64,000 nucleotides of DNA from Echinarachnius parma (Eukaryota; Echinodermata; Echinoidea; Clypeasteroida; Echinarachniidae), in contig JBAMJV010011007.1 in assembly GCA_037951105.1 (NCBI GenBank), positions 1-64,000 of the forward strand, given 5' to 3'. The notes under the pieces are model-generated. The model had not been told where the DNA came from, did not search any database, and worked only from the letters and a program-made list of their open reading frames with translations. Shown here in pieces: positions 22,801 to 31,795 of the stretch (within the stretch, counting starts at the first letter, position 1; each line of letters opens with the position of its first letter). A program made the translations under genes and the position numbers.

Positions 22801-24459
22801 TTCATACTTTGACTACATGATATTACATGTATCATCAGTGATTATCATCAGCAATAATACAAATTATACAATCACAAATGTAACCAAGGCCGTCTCCCAT
22901 GGTGAGACTGAAAGCAATAAGGTGCGACTAAAGCCCTCTGCAGACAGAGCCGACTCGACCCGATCCGACTGGTTTCAATCAGGCTAGAGTTGGGCCTGGT
23001 CAGTCGGATCTGATTCATCGTGTTGAATCGGCCCCAACTAGCATCCAACTTTCTCTTGTCTGGCAAAATGTGTGTCGCGAGGCACTGAAAACTGAGCCGA
23101 TCCGCATGAAAACCAGTCGGATCGGGTCGAGTCGGCTCTGTCTGCAAGAGGGCTTAAGATTGCAAATCTGGCATCGCGTCGTGTTGCTGGGGTTTGCATT
23201 ATAAATGATCTGAATTGTTAGAAAGAGCGGATGATACATGTAGGTCAGTTAATGAAAAAGAGGCACTGAAAAGGCTGAAATGCCAGATTTATCGTTGTAC
23301 AATTAGTCTTGACTTGTGCACCTATCCAACTATCCAAGTTAAAAACTTTGAAACTATGCATAAAAAGAGTCATCCTGCATGAAACTATCTTAATATGGAT
23401 GCTAAAAGTTAGCCAGAATTCAACTGAGCAGTCAAATTTGTTTGTTTACAAATAAAATGGAATTAAATTCAAAATGACAAAATTGACACCGTTTTAATAA
23501 CATTGATAAATCTTATCGTTTTCAGGGCCTCTTTTACAATTACATTTACTGTACTGTCTAATATTACTGACATCCATGATTCATTCTGACGAGCCGACAC
23601 TCGACAGTATAAGACAGAGTTTTAAGACAGTACAGTTAATTTATCAATCTACGACTACGAGTATATTAATCTGCATGAGTTCTCCATTTATCTAGATTAC
23701 TCTCTCTGATCGGTCCTACTAAATAGCGCGAACAAGTGCGAAGTACTGCGAACAAGCGCAAATAAGCCATCGATATTCAGGTTTACTTTAGGGTTAGGTA
23801 AAAAAAAGTTAATGCGAACAAGCACGAACAGGATTTAAATAATAAGTGCGAACGGGATATGCAAACAAACTTGTTCGCAGTAAATCCTGTTCGCGCTTGT
23901 TCGCAGTAATAAGTAATTGAGCCCAGCAATGACTAATTACTGCGAACAAGTGCATGCTATGCGAATGGGAAATTTGTTTGCAGTAAATTGCTTCGCACTT
24001 GTTCGCAGTACTTCGGCCTTCGCACTTGTTTGTGCTAATCCTCTCTGACGTGACTCTGATCATCACTGAAAGTAAAAGGAAATGCTTTTTTTGTTAAAAT
24101 AACACATAAGGAATCACTCAATGATCACTGATCACTAGAATTGGAAAGGTTGATCGATTTCAAACTTCATCAACAAAAAAGTGACACCAGACACTGACTG
24201 AGCTGAGCACTCAATACTTACTCATCTACCATTTACACCCTATATGCATAATTTCCTGGCTACGACAGTGAACATATAAAATGCATGTGATAGCAGTCAA
24301 GGATGAAACACCAACATTGCATTGTCAATGCATTGTGTACGACACACAACTGTATGGTAAAGTATCACTCACTCCATTCACAAATGACTCACCATGATCT
24401 TGATTGAATCCTACGTAGAGAAGATTGTTGTCGTACGGATTTTCCGGCCCCAAATTCAT
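10871..24459 (-). CDS. WDR45B: WDR45B/WIPI3 beta-propeller protein, complete (10 exons, 345 aa)
   Basis: Exons on the minus strand: 24393-24459, 22627-22701, 21994-22095, 19801-19888, 18788-18882, 16299-16489, 15249-15334, 13915-14019, 11541-11662, 10871-10977. All junctions are GT-AG and the lengths sum to 1038 nt, so 345 codons plus stop with no internal stop; human WDR45B has 344 residues. The protein starts [20 protein letters not shown] and ends [19 protein letters not shown] proteins are seven-bladed WD40 propellers that bind PI3P/PI(3,5)P2 at autophagic membranes. The diagnostic L/FRRG lipid-binding motif is present as LRRG at about residues 224-227 (exon 15249-15334). The blade with [12 protein letters not shown] and the segment [15 protein letters not shown] support WIPI3 rather than WIPI1/2. 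Introns hold many partial exon copies, an inverted MITE pair around exon 4, and a large tandem-array element. It is head-to-head with ECHS1 across 6.3 kb. Confidence 0.96.
11376..11450 (-). pseudogene. Relic donor-side copy of WDR45B exon 9
   Basis: Minus-strand reading [20 protein letters not shown] followed by VVG and a GTAAG donor. It matches the 3' half of the functional exon (11541-11662) but the 5' half and acceptor are missing. It lies downstream of the functional exon in transcript order. Confidence 0.85.
11765..13225 (-). repeat. Array of about eight relic acceptor-side copies of WDR45B exon 9
   Basis: Copies near 11783-11860, 11968-12099, 12209-12281, 12410-12532, 12641-12713, 12829-12912, 13036-13075 and 13166-13222. 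Each carries words such as CTTGCAGAAACTCCAGTTGG and GGCTGAGGCTAGG, the reverse complement of the exon's acceptor half; the donor half is absent in all. The copies at 11968 and 12410 hold an inner expansion of CATGAAACTTTGG units. A higher-order unit of about 430 bases (TTATATGCGCTAAATTAACC near 11947 and 12376, variant near 12808) has itself been duplicated. All lie upstream of the functional exon in the transcript. Confidence 0.9.
13693..13822. repeat. Second copy of the 7.9-kb dispersed repeat
   Basis: Shares GAGGCAGTAAAACTTCACTT, AAAATCAAGTCA and TGCCATTTTCTCCCA with 7915-8045. It is preceded by an interspersed-repeat-like stretch with ATTTATACAGCGCATTTC (13510-13535). It lies in a WDR45B intron. 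Confidence 0.75.
14105..14205 (-). pseudogene. Relic copy of WDR45B exon 8 (acceptor side)
   Basis: Matches the exon at 13915-14019 through TCTTGGTTGAAGTTGATACT, CACTGGACA and ACACAGAAG-like words, with substitutions and loss of the donor side. A weaker trace, GGCCAAGTCATCATTGAA, lies at 14310-14345. Upstream of the functional exon in transcript order. Confidence 0.75.
15370..15700. repeat. SINE-like interspersed repeat with tRNA-like B box
   Basis: Begins with AATAATAATAGACAAGCATT and ATTGCGCC words that recur near 18900. Its right part, on the minus strand, contains GGGTTTGATTCCC, which resembles a tRNA B box, preceded by GGTTTGGGCC. Probably a decayed tRNA-derived SINE; overlapping open frames on both strands are incidental. 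Confidence 0.55.
16555..16715 (-). pseudogene. Relic copy of WDR45B exon 6 (acceptor side)
   Basis: Copies the exon at 16299-16489 with the words GTACATGGCC, GGGAATGAT, TATTTGGACACAGAA and ACACAGACCTGTAGATCAAA, the last including the acceptor. Substitutions and indels destroy the frame. It sits just upstream of the functional exon in transcript order. Confidence 0.85.
16945..18016. mobile_element. Non-autonomous element: palindromic start, inverted termini, six tandem units, GGAC/GTAC tail and terminal hairpin
   Basis: It starts with a perfect 20-base palindrome, TTCGACTGCGCGCAGTCGAA (16945-16964), then TTATGCCTCCGC (16967-16978), the exact reverse complement of GCGGAGGCATAA at the right end (18005-18016). 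The interior has six units of about 140-150 bases containing GTGACCTTGACCTTTGACC and TTGAAATTGATCCGTCAACC, starting near 17036, 17176, 17325, 17467, 17616 and 17768. A GGAC/GTAC microsatellite (about 17900-17970) follows, then a hairpin at 17986-18012 with stem GCCTCCGGCCA and loop CTTCG. No protein coding. Same layout as the element at 6489-7670. Inserted in a WDR45B intron. Confidence 0.85.
18119..18210. repeat. Interspersed-repeat end with AAT head
   Basis: An ATAATAAT microsatellite followed by TAGGTTTGATTTACATAGCG and CTCTAAGTGCTTTACAC. The reverse complement of a related stretch (ATTAGGCGCTATATAAATCA) occurs at 61937-61965, so this is a dispersed family. Further right, at 18320-18370, CTAGTGGTCAGAGCTCTG resembles a tRNA A box, suggesting SINE sequence. 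Confidence 0.6.
19358..19749 (-). mobile_element. MITE, about 392 bases, one arm of an inverted pair around WDR45B exon 4
   Basis: Ends AAAGGGACTTAGTAACATTG and AAAGTTACTAGATCCCTTT are near reverse complements (about 20-base terminal inverted repeats). The body matches the element at 19965-20346 in opposite orientation, and the copy at 34645-34958. Non-coding; open frames in it are incidental. Confidence 0.9.
19965..20346 (+). mobile_element. MITE, about 382 bases, second arm of the inverted pair
   Basis: Begins AAAGGGATCTAGTAACTTTG and ends ACAATGTTACTAAGTACCTTT. Shared interior words include ATATGTCCACAGGGTATTGT and TTTCAAGTCAAATGGACATT, found reversed in 19358-19749. Exon 4 of WDR45B (19801-19888) lies in the 215-base spacer between the two. 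Confidence 0.9.
20430..20545 (-). repeat. tRNA-derived SINE relic
   Basis: On the minus strand it has GGTTTGATTCC (B-box-like) and ends TTTTCTTTGCTCATTTTCATT, the same tail as the SINE-like repeat at 53135-53292. A second GGATTTGATTCCC lies in the other orientation at 20515. Decayed, with no tRNA function implied. Confidence 0.6.
21205..21865 (-). repeat. Three relic donor-side copies of WDR45B exon 3
   Basis: Copies near 21205-21290, 21580-21660 and 21785-21865 repeat the 3' half of exon 21994-22095, read on the minus strand as [20 protein letters not shown], each followed by a GTAAAGG-type donor. The 5' half and acceptor are replaced by intron-like TTTAATCCATTCACTAC. All three lie downstream of the functional exon in the transcript, so they act as decoy donors at most. 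Confidence 0.9.
22930..23156. mobile_element. MITE with about 45-base terminal inverted repeats
   Basis: Left end AAGCCCTCTGCAGACAGAGC then CGACTCGACCCGATCCGACT; right end AGTCGGATCGGGTCGAGTCG then GCTCTGTCTGCAAGAGGGCTT. These are near-perfect reverse complements. About 227 bases, non-coding, in a WDR45B intron. Confidence 0.9.
23727..24035. repeat. Inverted, iterated GCGAACAAG repeat
   Basis: Multiple GCGAACAAGTGCGAAGTACT-like words on the left and their reverse complements (AGTACTTCG, GCACTTGTTCGC) on the right give an imperfect fold-back of about 310 bases. Possibly a MITE with internally repeated ends. It lies in intron 1 of WDR45B. Confidence 0.65.
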
Positions 24460-27400
24460 GATTGCTAACAGGTTTTCCGCCCAGTTTGTTTCGTCACAAC
24501 TCCTCCTGAATACTGTCTTTTAACTGTATTAGAGCGATAAACTTGAATCCAAACAGGAACCGCAACAATCAATTCAATTTACACACTTATCGATATGCGA
24601 TTGCGAAACGTAGCATGCACTGCATGCACTGCACTGCGCTGCGCAGCTAAACAAATCGCACACAGTAATGCGAATGCGTGAATAGATCGGATACAGAAAA
24701 AAGTATGACGGAATCCCCCCCCCCCCCCCCTCCCCCCACCCCAATACACGCACACATATCATACCAACATAATTTGTAATACCTTTTGTCCTTTGTTTAT
24801 TTAAACATTATTAACGGAAATATATAACGTAAATTGTCCCCAATTGTCTCTTACAATCCATGTTTAAATAGTTGAACTAATCAAGTAATAATAACTATCT
24901 GATCTGAATTAATTAGCCTCTCAATGATTATCAAGAATTGCAGTCTCAGCTCAGATTCTCTCTTCGAGTTTCCACGGCTGATATTGGGTTGTAGCGGAGA
25001 ATCGGCGTACATGTATACGGGGGGGGGGGGGGGGGGGGGGGGCAACTATTTGACAACAAAAAAACAATACCCAACATAAGGTATACATCTTTGAAAAAAT
25101 GAAACCAAAAATACATAAGTGCTCCCGCCCCTCCCCCCCCCCCCCCCCCCCCAATTTGCGCGCCCCCGGCAATCAGTCCAATTATGCTGCACCACTGGTC
25201 CCATGCATTTTATATAGCTTTGTGTTTAGTTTATAACTTTTCAATCTCCAATGCCCGTCATTTGTGCACCGACGGTAACCCACCCTGCAAAGCAAAGACT
25301 GGTAAAAATGACGTCTTATTTACGTCTATTTACGTTGAGTACGTCGTCCTAAAGACGTCGTAAATTGACGTCAAAAAGTGAAGATTTTGCACCCGCGTTT
25401 TACGTCATATAGGCCTAGACGTCATATTTTGACGTGGTAATGACGTCTTTTTGTCATAAAAAGACGTCTTTACGACGTCATTTTTACGACGTCCTTATGA
25501 CAAAAATTAATTGCGAAAAAATGGTCTTTAAAAGACATTATGACGTCTTCTAATTATCATGTCAAAAATGGTCTTTAAAAGACGTCACGATGACGTCATT
25601 ATGACGTCTTCTATACAACACAAATTATCATGTCAAAAATGGTCTTTAAAAGACGTCACGATGACGTCATTATGACATATACTATACGACACAAATTATC
25701 ATGTCAAAAATGGTCTTTAAAAGACGTCACGATGGCGTCATTATGACATCTTCTGTACGACATACGACGTGTTTACCAGTTTACGACCAAATTAAGACGT
25801 CTTAAAGACGTCAGTCTGCTATCAGGGCAGTGGTGTATATCAGAAAAATGGGGGGGGGGGCACATATATTTCTTTATTTTGAAGGATTTTCATGTCTTAC
25901 TTTACTGTTTGTATTGTTTTTGTCAAATCATTGGACGCACTCCCCCCCCCCCCCCCCCCCCCCCCCCCCCATATAGATCGCCGCAACTTCTTATAATTTA
26001 TTTCCCTCATGAATTGATCAATGTAGCCACTGTTTCAAATAATGTAGCCAGTTTTATTTATCTCGTCACATACCGAAGTTTCATTTACAATATAAATCCC
26101 TAAAGCATTATGGATTTATGGGCAACAATTTGGAAAACTATGTTTTCTCACAGTGTCTTTTTAACGTTTTGTTTTACTACACCCGACGCAGAGCCAGTAC
26201 GTCTATAACCCTCCAGTTTCAAATAATCATGGACAAAGATTGTGGGGCAAGGTGTATTTACATTTAAGTTATTGCCGTCAGATGTATTGCCAAGTATGTA
26301 CAATCTGTGTCATTAGTACTGACACTGGCGTACTGGTGGGGGCTTGAGGGGGGGGGGGGGGGGGCTCTTGCCCCCCACCCCCTCCCCCCCCCCCCCCCAA
26401 ATATCTAATTCGATACCAGTGATTGAAAAAAGTTTTCAGTTTCAGTTTCAGTTTATTTATTTCATTTTCACAGAACAAAATATTTATACAAATCCATATT
26501 TACTACAGAGAATAGAACTATTTTATCAACATAATCATGAATCAAAATGATACAGTGGTAAATCGGATTTAGAAAACAAACAAAATATAATATAAGCTGT
26601 GAAAATGGAGGGTCCTCTAAAAAGCCGAAGCTTGTAAAGTGAGAAACCCTCTGCAAACAAAATTTTGAGAATTGTGAGGAACAAAATGTAAAAGTATTTC
26701 GGTAACATGTTAAGATAATACATAACTATATATAATTCTACTTTACGCCATGTGCAAGCCAAACAAAATGAGTATTTGTAATAAATATGTTTGTATCTAA
26801 CACTAAATCAAATAACTTGGTACATGAACCAATACTAAATTTAATCAATATCAATTAATATAATACAAATAAGAGTATGAATATGTTGCCAAACGTGTTA
26901 GTAAACTAATAGGTTAGGGATGGCGGTACTATTATCAAAATTGAATTGAAATAATTTTACATAGACTAAATTAAAACGTCAATAAGTATTTCTTTAGTCA
27001 AGATAACTCAGATTAGTCAAGATAACTCAGATTTTATTTCATGTCAAGTCAATTTTCCTTCCAAGAATGCACCCAGATTGCATAATTTCAAGTAAAACAT
27101 TGCGAAAGCACCCTTACCGTGCACGGGCGGACACCCACCTATATACCATCACACCCTATATACGGCCATCACACCTAATATACCATCACACCCTATATAC
27201 CATCACCCTATACCCCTCGGTAATTGTTTCGCTCCCTCAGTATAATCGGTCTTGTCTACGTCTGGAATACAATGTTTATGTTGTTGTATTCGACTAATTT
27301 GGCTTTGATGAACTGTATAATATGTCACTTTGCGAATATTATTTTGGGGGTGCATATTTGTTTTTCTTCATGAAATATACGGTATAACCTCTTTTTTCGG

Positions 27401-28885
27401 TCGGTAGAATCATGGCGCACTTACCTACAGTATAGTCGTCAAGTCAGTATTTCCTTTCTATATAGGTATGCACCAGCTTGCACAGTTTCAAGCCCAATAA
27501 CGCAAAAGCTCCCTACCGTGGGAGGGGGGACACCACCACCCCACCCCCCCCCCCCCCCCGCCCCCCCGCTCAGTCGCTTGGCTCCTTCGGGCTTGGTCGC
27601 TTCGCTCCCTCGCAATATCCGGTGGTGATGCACGGATTTGGTTTAGCCCCCCCCCCAACAGTTTTCGCTCTTTACGCCATGCACTGAGTACTGAGCTGAG
27701 TAATGTTATTTGTGGAAAAGTTACATTTATCGCAAACAGACGCCGACATTTAGAGTAAAAGCGGTAAATTTTCTGTATCATGCATCCTTTTAAATTTGGC
27801 GCCACTTTGTGCTATTCTAAAACGAATGGAAACAGCCAGACTCTGAATTCTGAATAAGCCTAATTGTTTCCCACAATGTTTATGAAATTTTCACAAACCT
27901 CGATTTTCTGACTAAAAGATCGGGCTATATATACCAGCCGTATATACTTATGCCCGTCGAAACAAGAATTCCACCAATACCGACGTCACCACTATGGCTC
28001 ATCGTCATCATCATCATCCCCACACCAACACCACCAACCCAGGGCGACGGCTGAGGGCGACGGCCCCCTAATTTTCAAAATAGCCCCCTGAAATGAGTAG
28101 GTAGCCCCTAAAATTACCATAGGGTAATACGGGAAATATTTTGTGATATCCATCAGATTCAATGAAAAAGTATAGCCCCCTAAAATAAAAAATTAATTCG
28201 CTATTGGTGGCATATTAGCTTGGTCCAACTGATTGGGGGCCGTGCACGGCAGCTGGGTGGGGCATGGGGAGCTGGGAGCACACTCTTTTTTTTTCTTGTA
28301 AAGAATTCCCTTACATTATGTTTTGTTATTGTTTAGCCCACTGCCACCACTAGCATCAGCAATTGAACATCATCACTACCGTGCACCCCATGCGATGGTA
28401 GATCAACACATCTATCGTTTTCATGGTCTCTTTTCCATTTAATTGCAATCTTTATATTAAACTACAGTATATGAAGAGCTCAGTTCCAAAAGGCACTAAA
28501 TTCACTTTCCACAAAAATGGAGTTAACGATATATCTACATTAATAAGCTTCGTAGCTATCTAGGAATCCACATTTTACGACAAATTACTCACTCGAAATC
28601 AAAATATAGAAAGTTCAATTTTCATATTCCCATTGGCACGTGTACAAAGTTGGGCAAAGAAACCCGTTTTCCTCGAAAGTTGAAAAAGTGGATATAGCAC
28701 CTTTTGGAAGAAAATTATGATGCACCACACCACCAACCACCAACCAGCCCATGCACGTTCATCAAGATTCATCATCACGGCATGTAATCCAAGCTAGCTC
28801 ACATTATCGTATATCCGAACTAAAATCCCAACTACCCCAAAGATCAAAGGATGCACTTCCGGGGTCCTCCCACTCAACGTAACGT
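24460..28885. other. Intergenic region upstream of WDR45B with many poly-G/C runs
   Basis: No exons recognised. Long G or C runs occur near 24716-24730, 25020-25042, 25134-25152, 25850-25860, 25941-25970, 26349-26398, 27543-27568 and 27648-27656. A short tandem of CACACCCTATATACCATCA words lies at 27140-27215. Any WDR45B promoter should lie just above 24459, but no TATA box or clear core element was identified. Open frames made of Gly or Pro runs are homopolymer artefacts. Confidence 0.6.
25282..25829. repeat. GACGTC-rich tandem repeat element with possible inverted ends
   Basis: Seventeen GACGTC palindromes occur between about 25309 and 25812. The right part has units of about 75-80 bases containing AAAATGGTCTTTAAAAGACG and TCACGATGACGTCATTATGA. 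The ends CACCCTGCAAAGCAAAGACT and the reverse complement of AGTCTGCTATCAGGGCAGTG are loosely similar, suggesting a MITE that expanded internally. TGACGTCA is the CRE/ATF core, but no regulatory role is shown. Confidence 0.75.
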
Positions 28886-30600
28886 AGTATAAAAAGGATT
28901 ATAAAAAGGCTTTTGATTTGGTTGATAGGGCCAGTTTATGGTCAAAGTTAATTGCTAGTGGTATTAATGGTAATGTTATACGTGTAGTGTATAATATGTA
29001 TGAAAGTGCTAAGTCATGTGTTAAGGTAGGACATAACCTGTCAGATTTCTTTCTGTGTAATATAGGTGTCCGACAAGGAGAAAATTTGTCTCCTCTTTTG
29101 TTTGCGATATATCTTAATGATTTTGAATATTTTATAAGTAGGCATTATAAGGGTCTGAATATGTGTTCTACTGAGATAAGGGAAAACCTTAGTGATGACG
29201 ATGTAGAGGTATTTTTAAGGTTGTATGCTTTACTTTATGCCGATGATACTATTGTGATGGCTGAGTCAGCTGTAGAGTTACAAGCTGCGTTATGTGCAGT
29301 TCATCAGTATTGTGAACTTTGGAAATTAACTGTCAATGTTACTAAGACAAAAATTATGATTTTTTCTCGCGGAAAAGTTCGTAAATTTCCTGCCTTTATG
29401 TTTGGTGAGAGCGAAGTGGAAGTAGTTCCTGATTATGTTTATCTTGGGACAACCTTTAGTTTTAATGGGTTTATTTAATAAAGCTATAGTTAAACAGGTG
29501 AATCAGGCAAGGAGAGCATTATATTGTTTAATTGGTAAGGCAAGGAAATTGTGTTTGCCTTTGGATATTCAATGTGAGTTATTTGATCAGCTTGTAGTAC
29601 CAATTTTATTATATGGTTGCGAGGTTTGGGGGTTTCAGAAACTTGATTGTATTGAAATGTTTCATAAGAAATTTCTTAAAAGTTTGCTTAGAGTTAATCG
29701 TGGTACTGCTAATTGTATGGTTTATGGAGAACTTGGTAGGTCTGATTTGAGAAGTACTGTAGAGTCGCGTATGGTTAGCTACTGGGCTAGAATTGTTCAG
29801 GGGAAAAAGTCAAAGTTATCTTACATTGTTTGTAAGTTGCTGCGTAAGTTGTATGATAAGGGTGATTTTGAGTCGAGGTGGATTAAACATATAAAACATA
29901 TTTTGGATAGGTGTGGAATGTCAAACATCTGGACTGTTGATGTTCCATTGAATATTGATTGGGTGAAATTGTCTTTGAATTTGAGGTTAGCTGATATGTA
30001 TAAACAAAATTGGAATGATGAGGTTAATAGGAATCGTTTGTGTATAAATTATAGGATCTTTAAAAGTGTGGTTGGTTTTGAAAAATATTTAGTGCAGTTG
30101 GATGTTAAAGATAGGATAACTTTGTCTAGATTTCGGTGTGGAAACCATAAACTCCCAATAGCAAATGGTCGCTACTTGCCTGAGCAAGAGTTGCAGATTT
30201 GCAGCTTGTGTTCCTTACAAGATCAGGGGGATGAATTTCATTATGTCTTAGTGTGCCCTGCATTTCAGAATGATCGGAAGCAGCTAGTTAAAGGTCATTA
30301 TTTTAAGAGGCCAAATGTATATAAGATGTACCAGTTATTTAATGTTAGAAATATTAAACAGTTAAAAAAATTATCAAGGTTTTGCAGTATTATTATGGCT
30401 AAGTTTTCTTAGTGTGTGCTAGTTAAAAGTTGTTGCCAAAGATTTTGTTTGTTTTTTATCATGTTTATATATGTATATATACACTTGTTGTATTTCTCCC
30501 ATGCCCCCGTGAGGGGCCGTTATTGAGAATAAAATTCATTGTCATTGTCATTGTCATTGTCATTGTCATTGTCATTGTCATTGTCATTGTCATTGTCATT
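28886..30600 (+). mobile_element. 5'-truncated non-LTR retrotransposon (CR1/L2/RTE-like), broken
   Basis: Coding starts abruptly inside the reverse transcriptase at DYKKAFDLVDRASLWSKL and continues through GVRQGENLSPLLFAIYLNDF to the catalytic box YADD (about 29235-29250). The frame then breaks by one base near 29465-29480 and resumes with QVNQARRALYCLIGKARKL to a stop at 30412. Cys and His residues near the C terminus (CSLCSLQDQGDEFHYVLVCP) are typical of the end of LINE ORF2 proteins. The endonuclease and first reverse-transcriptase motifs are missing. A 3' UTR of about 120 bases ends in a TTGTCA hexamer tail (about 30537-30600). The clade was not resolved. Confidence 0.88.
30536..30600 (+). 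repeat. (ATTGTC)n 3' tail of the LINE
   Basis: About ten to eleven copies of the hexamer CATTGT/ATTGTC directly after AATAAAATT. Short tandem 3' tails are usual in CR1/L2-like elements, which mark their RNA end this way. Confidence 0.9.
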
Positions 30601-30619
30601 GCAACATGCATGCATTTGT

Positions 30620-30807
30620 TTGTTTTTTACGTACGTGCGCTGCAGCCACCCTGCTCGGCTTGCCACGCCGCCGCGCCAGCTACGGCTAGCTTGATCGACG
30701 CGACGCAACCCAGGGTCCAATATAATCCTGAGCTACATGCAGTACCACACATCGTCTATTGTATCTCGATCTCGTCTTGTGAGGGGTAATAATATTCTAG
30801 TGAAGAC
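30620..30807 (+). promoter_or_regulatory. CpG-rich patch before ECHS1: candidate promoter and 5' UTR
   Basis: Between 30625 and 30715 the base composition changes to CpG-rich (CGTACGTGCGCTGCAGCC, CCACGCCGCCGCGCCAGC, GATCGACGCGACGCAAC) within otherwise AT-rich DNA, less than 200 bases from the ECHS1 start codon. No TATA box was seen. It abuts the LINE tail, so the element inserted close to the promoter. Confidence 0.5.
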
Positions 30808-31734
30808 ATGGCAGCTTTCCGTCAGCTTATCACCACTGGCAGTGCAAATCGAGTCATTTTGGCTTCGAGTGCAAGGATTGCTGCTGCTAGATGTTTTGCT
30901 ACAGGTAAGTTAAAGTTTATAATTTGACGACTGTTTGGTATTTGTAATTATAACTAAAATAAAAGTGTAATTATTTGTAAAGACTAAACTAAAGTCTTAA
31001 CTCTAAAGTGCATGCTTTGAAAGTGTATCATGAATGATGATGATGTAGTAGATCGACAAATATATCGTTCTCATGACCTCTTATACATTTACTGCACTGT
31101 CTAATATACTGTCGGCCAATGATGATGATGATGATAATGATATTGATGATGATGATGTCTTGATTATGATGATGATGATGATATGATGATGATGATGCAG
31201 CGAAAAAATTAATATTTTTATTTCGGGGGCTCCATTTTCGGGGCTACTTTTCCAACTTTCGGGGTCTACAAATTTCCGGGCTCTTTTTTCGAATTTCAGG
31301 GGCTACTAATAAGCTATAATGATGTAAGTGATCATTTTATAAGCATTTGATCACGGCATAATCGTGTATTAGGCCCCACCACTGCTATACTGTATACATA
31401 TAATCTAAGTCCTAACCATATATAACCCTAACTAAACCCCCTAACCCTAACCCTAATTTGGTGGCTATAGGTCAGATTAATGGCTATAGGTCAGATTAAT
31501 GGCTATAGGTCAGATTTAGTGGCTATAGGTCAGATTTAGTGGCTATAACTTGGCTACATAAGACATACAGTATAGCAGTGGTGGGGCCTAATACACGATA
31601 TTGCCTTTGATCACAATCCGAACAGAAAAATCCTGAAAAAAATAAAAAAAATAAAAAAATAAATTTCGGGGGCGAATTCGCCCGCCGCCCCCGTGTATTT
31701 TTTTCGCTGTGATGATGATGATGTATTGATGATG

Positions 31735-31795
<61 letters not shown>

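Noticed and set aside
28918..30412. A host reverse-transcriptase-like gene
   Set aside because: It starts abruptly in mid-domain, has a frameshift and ends in a hexamer tail, all typical of a dead LINE copy.
31436..31455. CCCTAA run as a possible telomere or chromosome end
   Set aside because: Only about three units, inside a MITE and in the middle of an ECHS1 intron.
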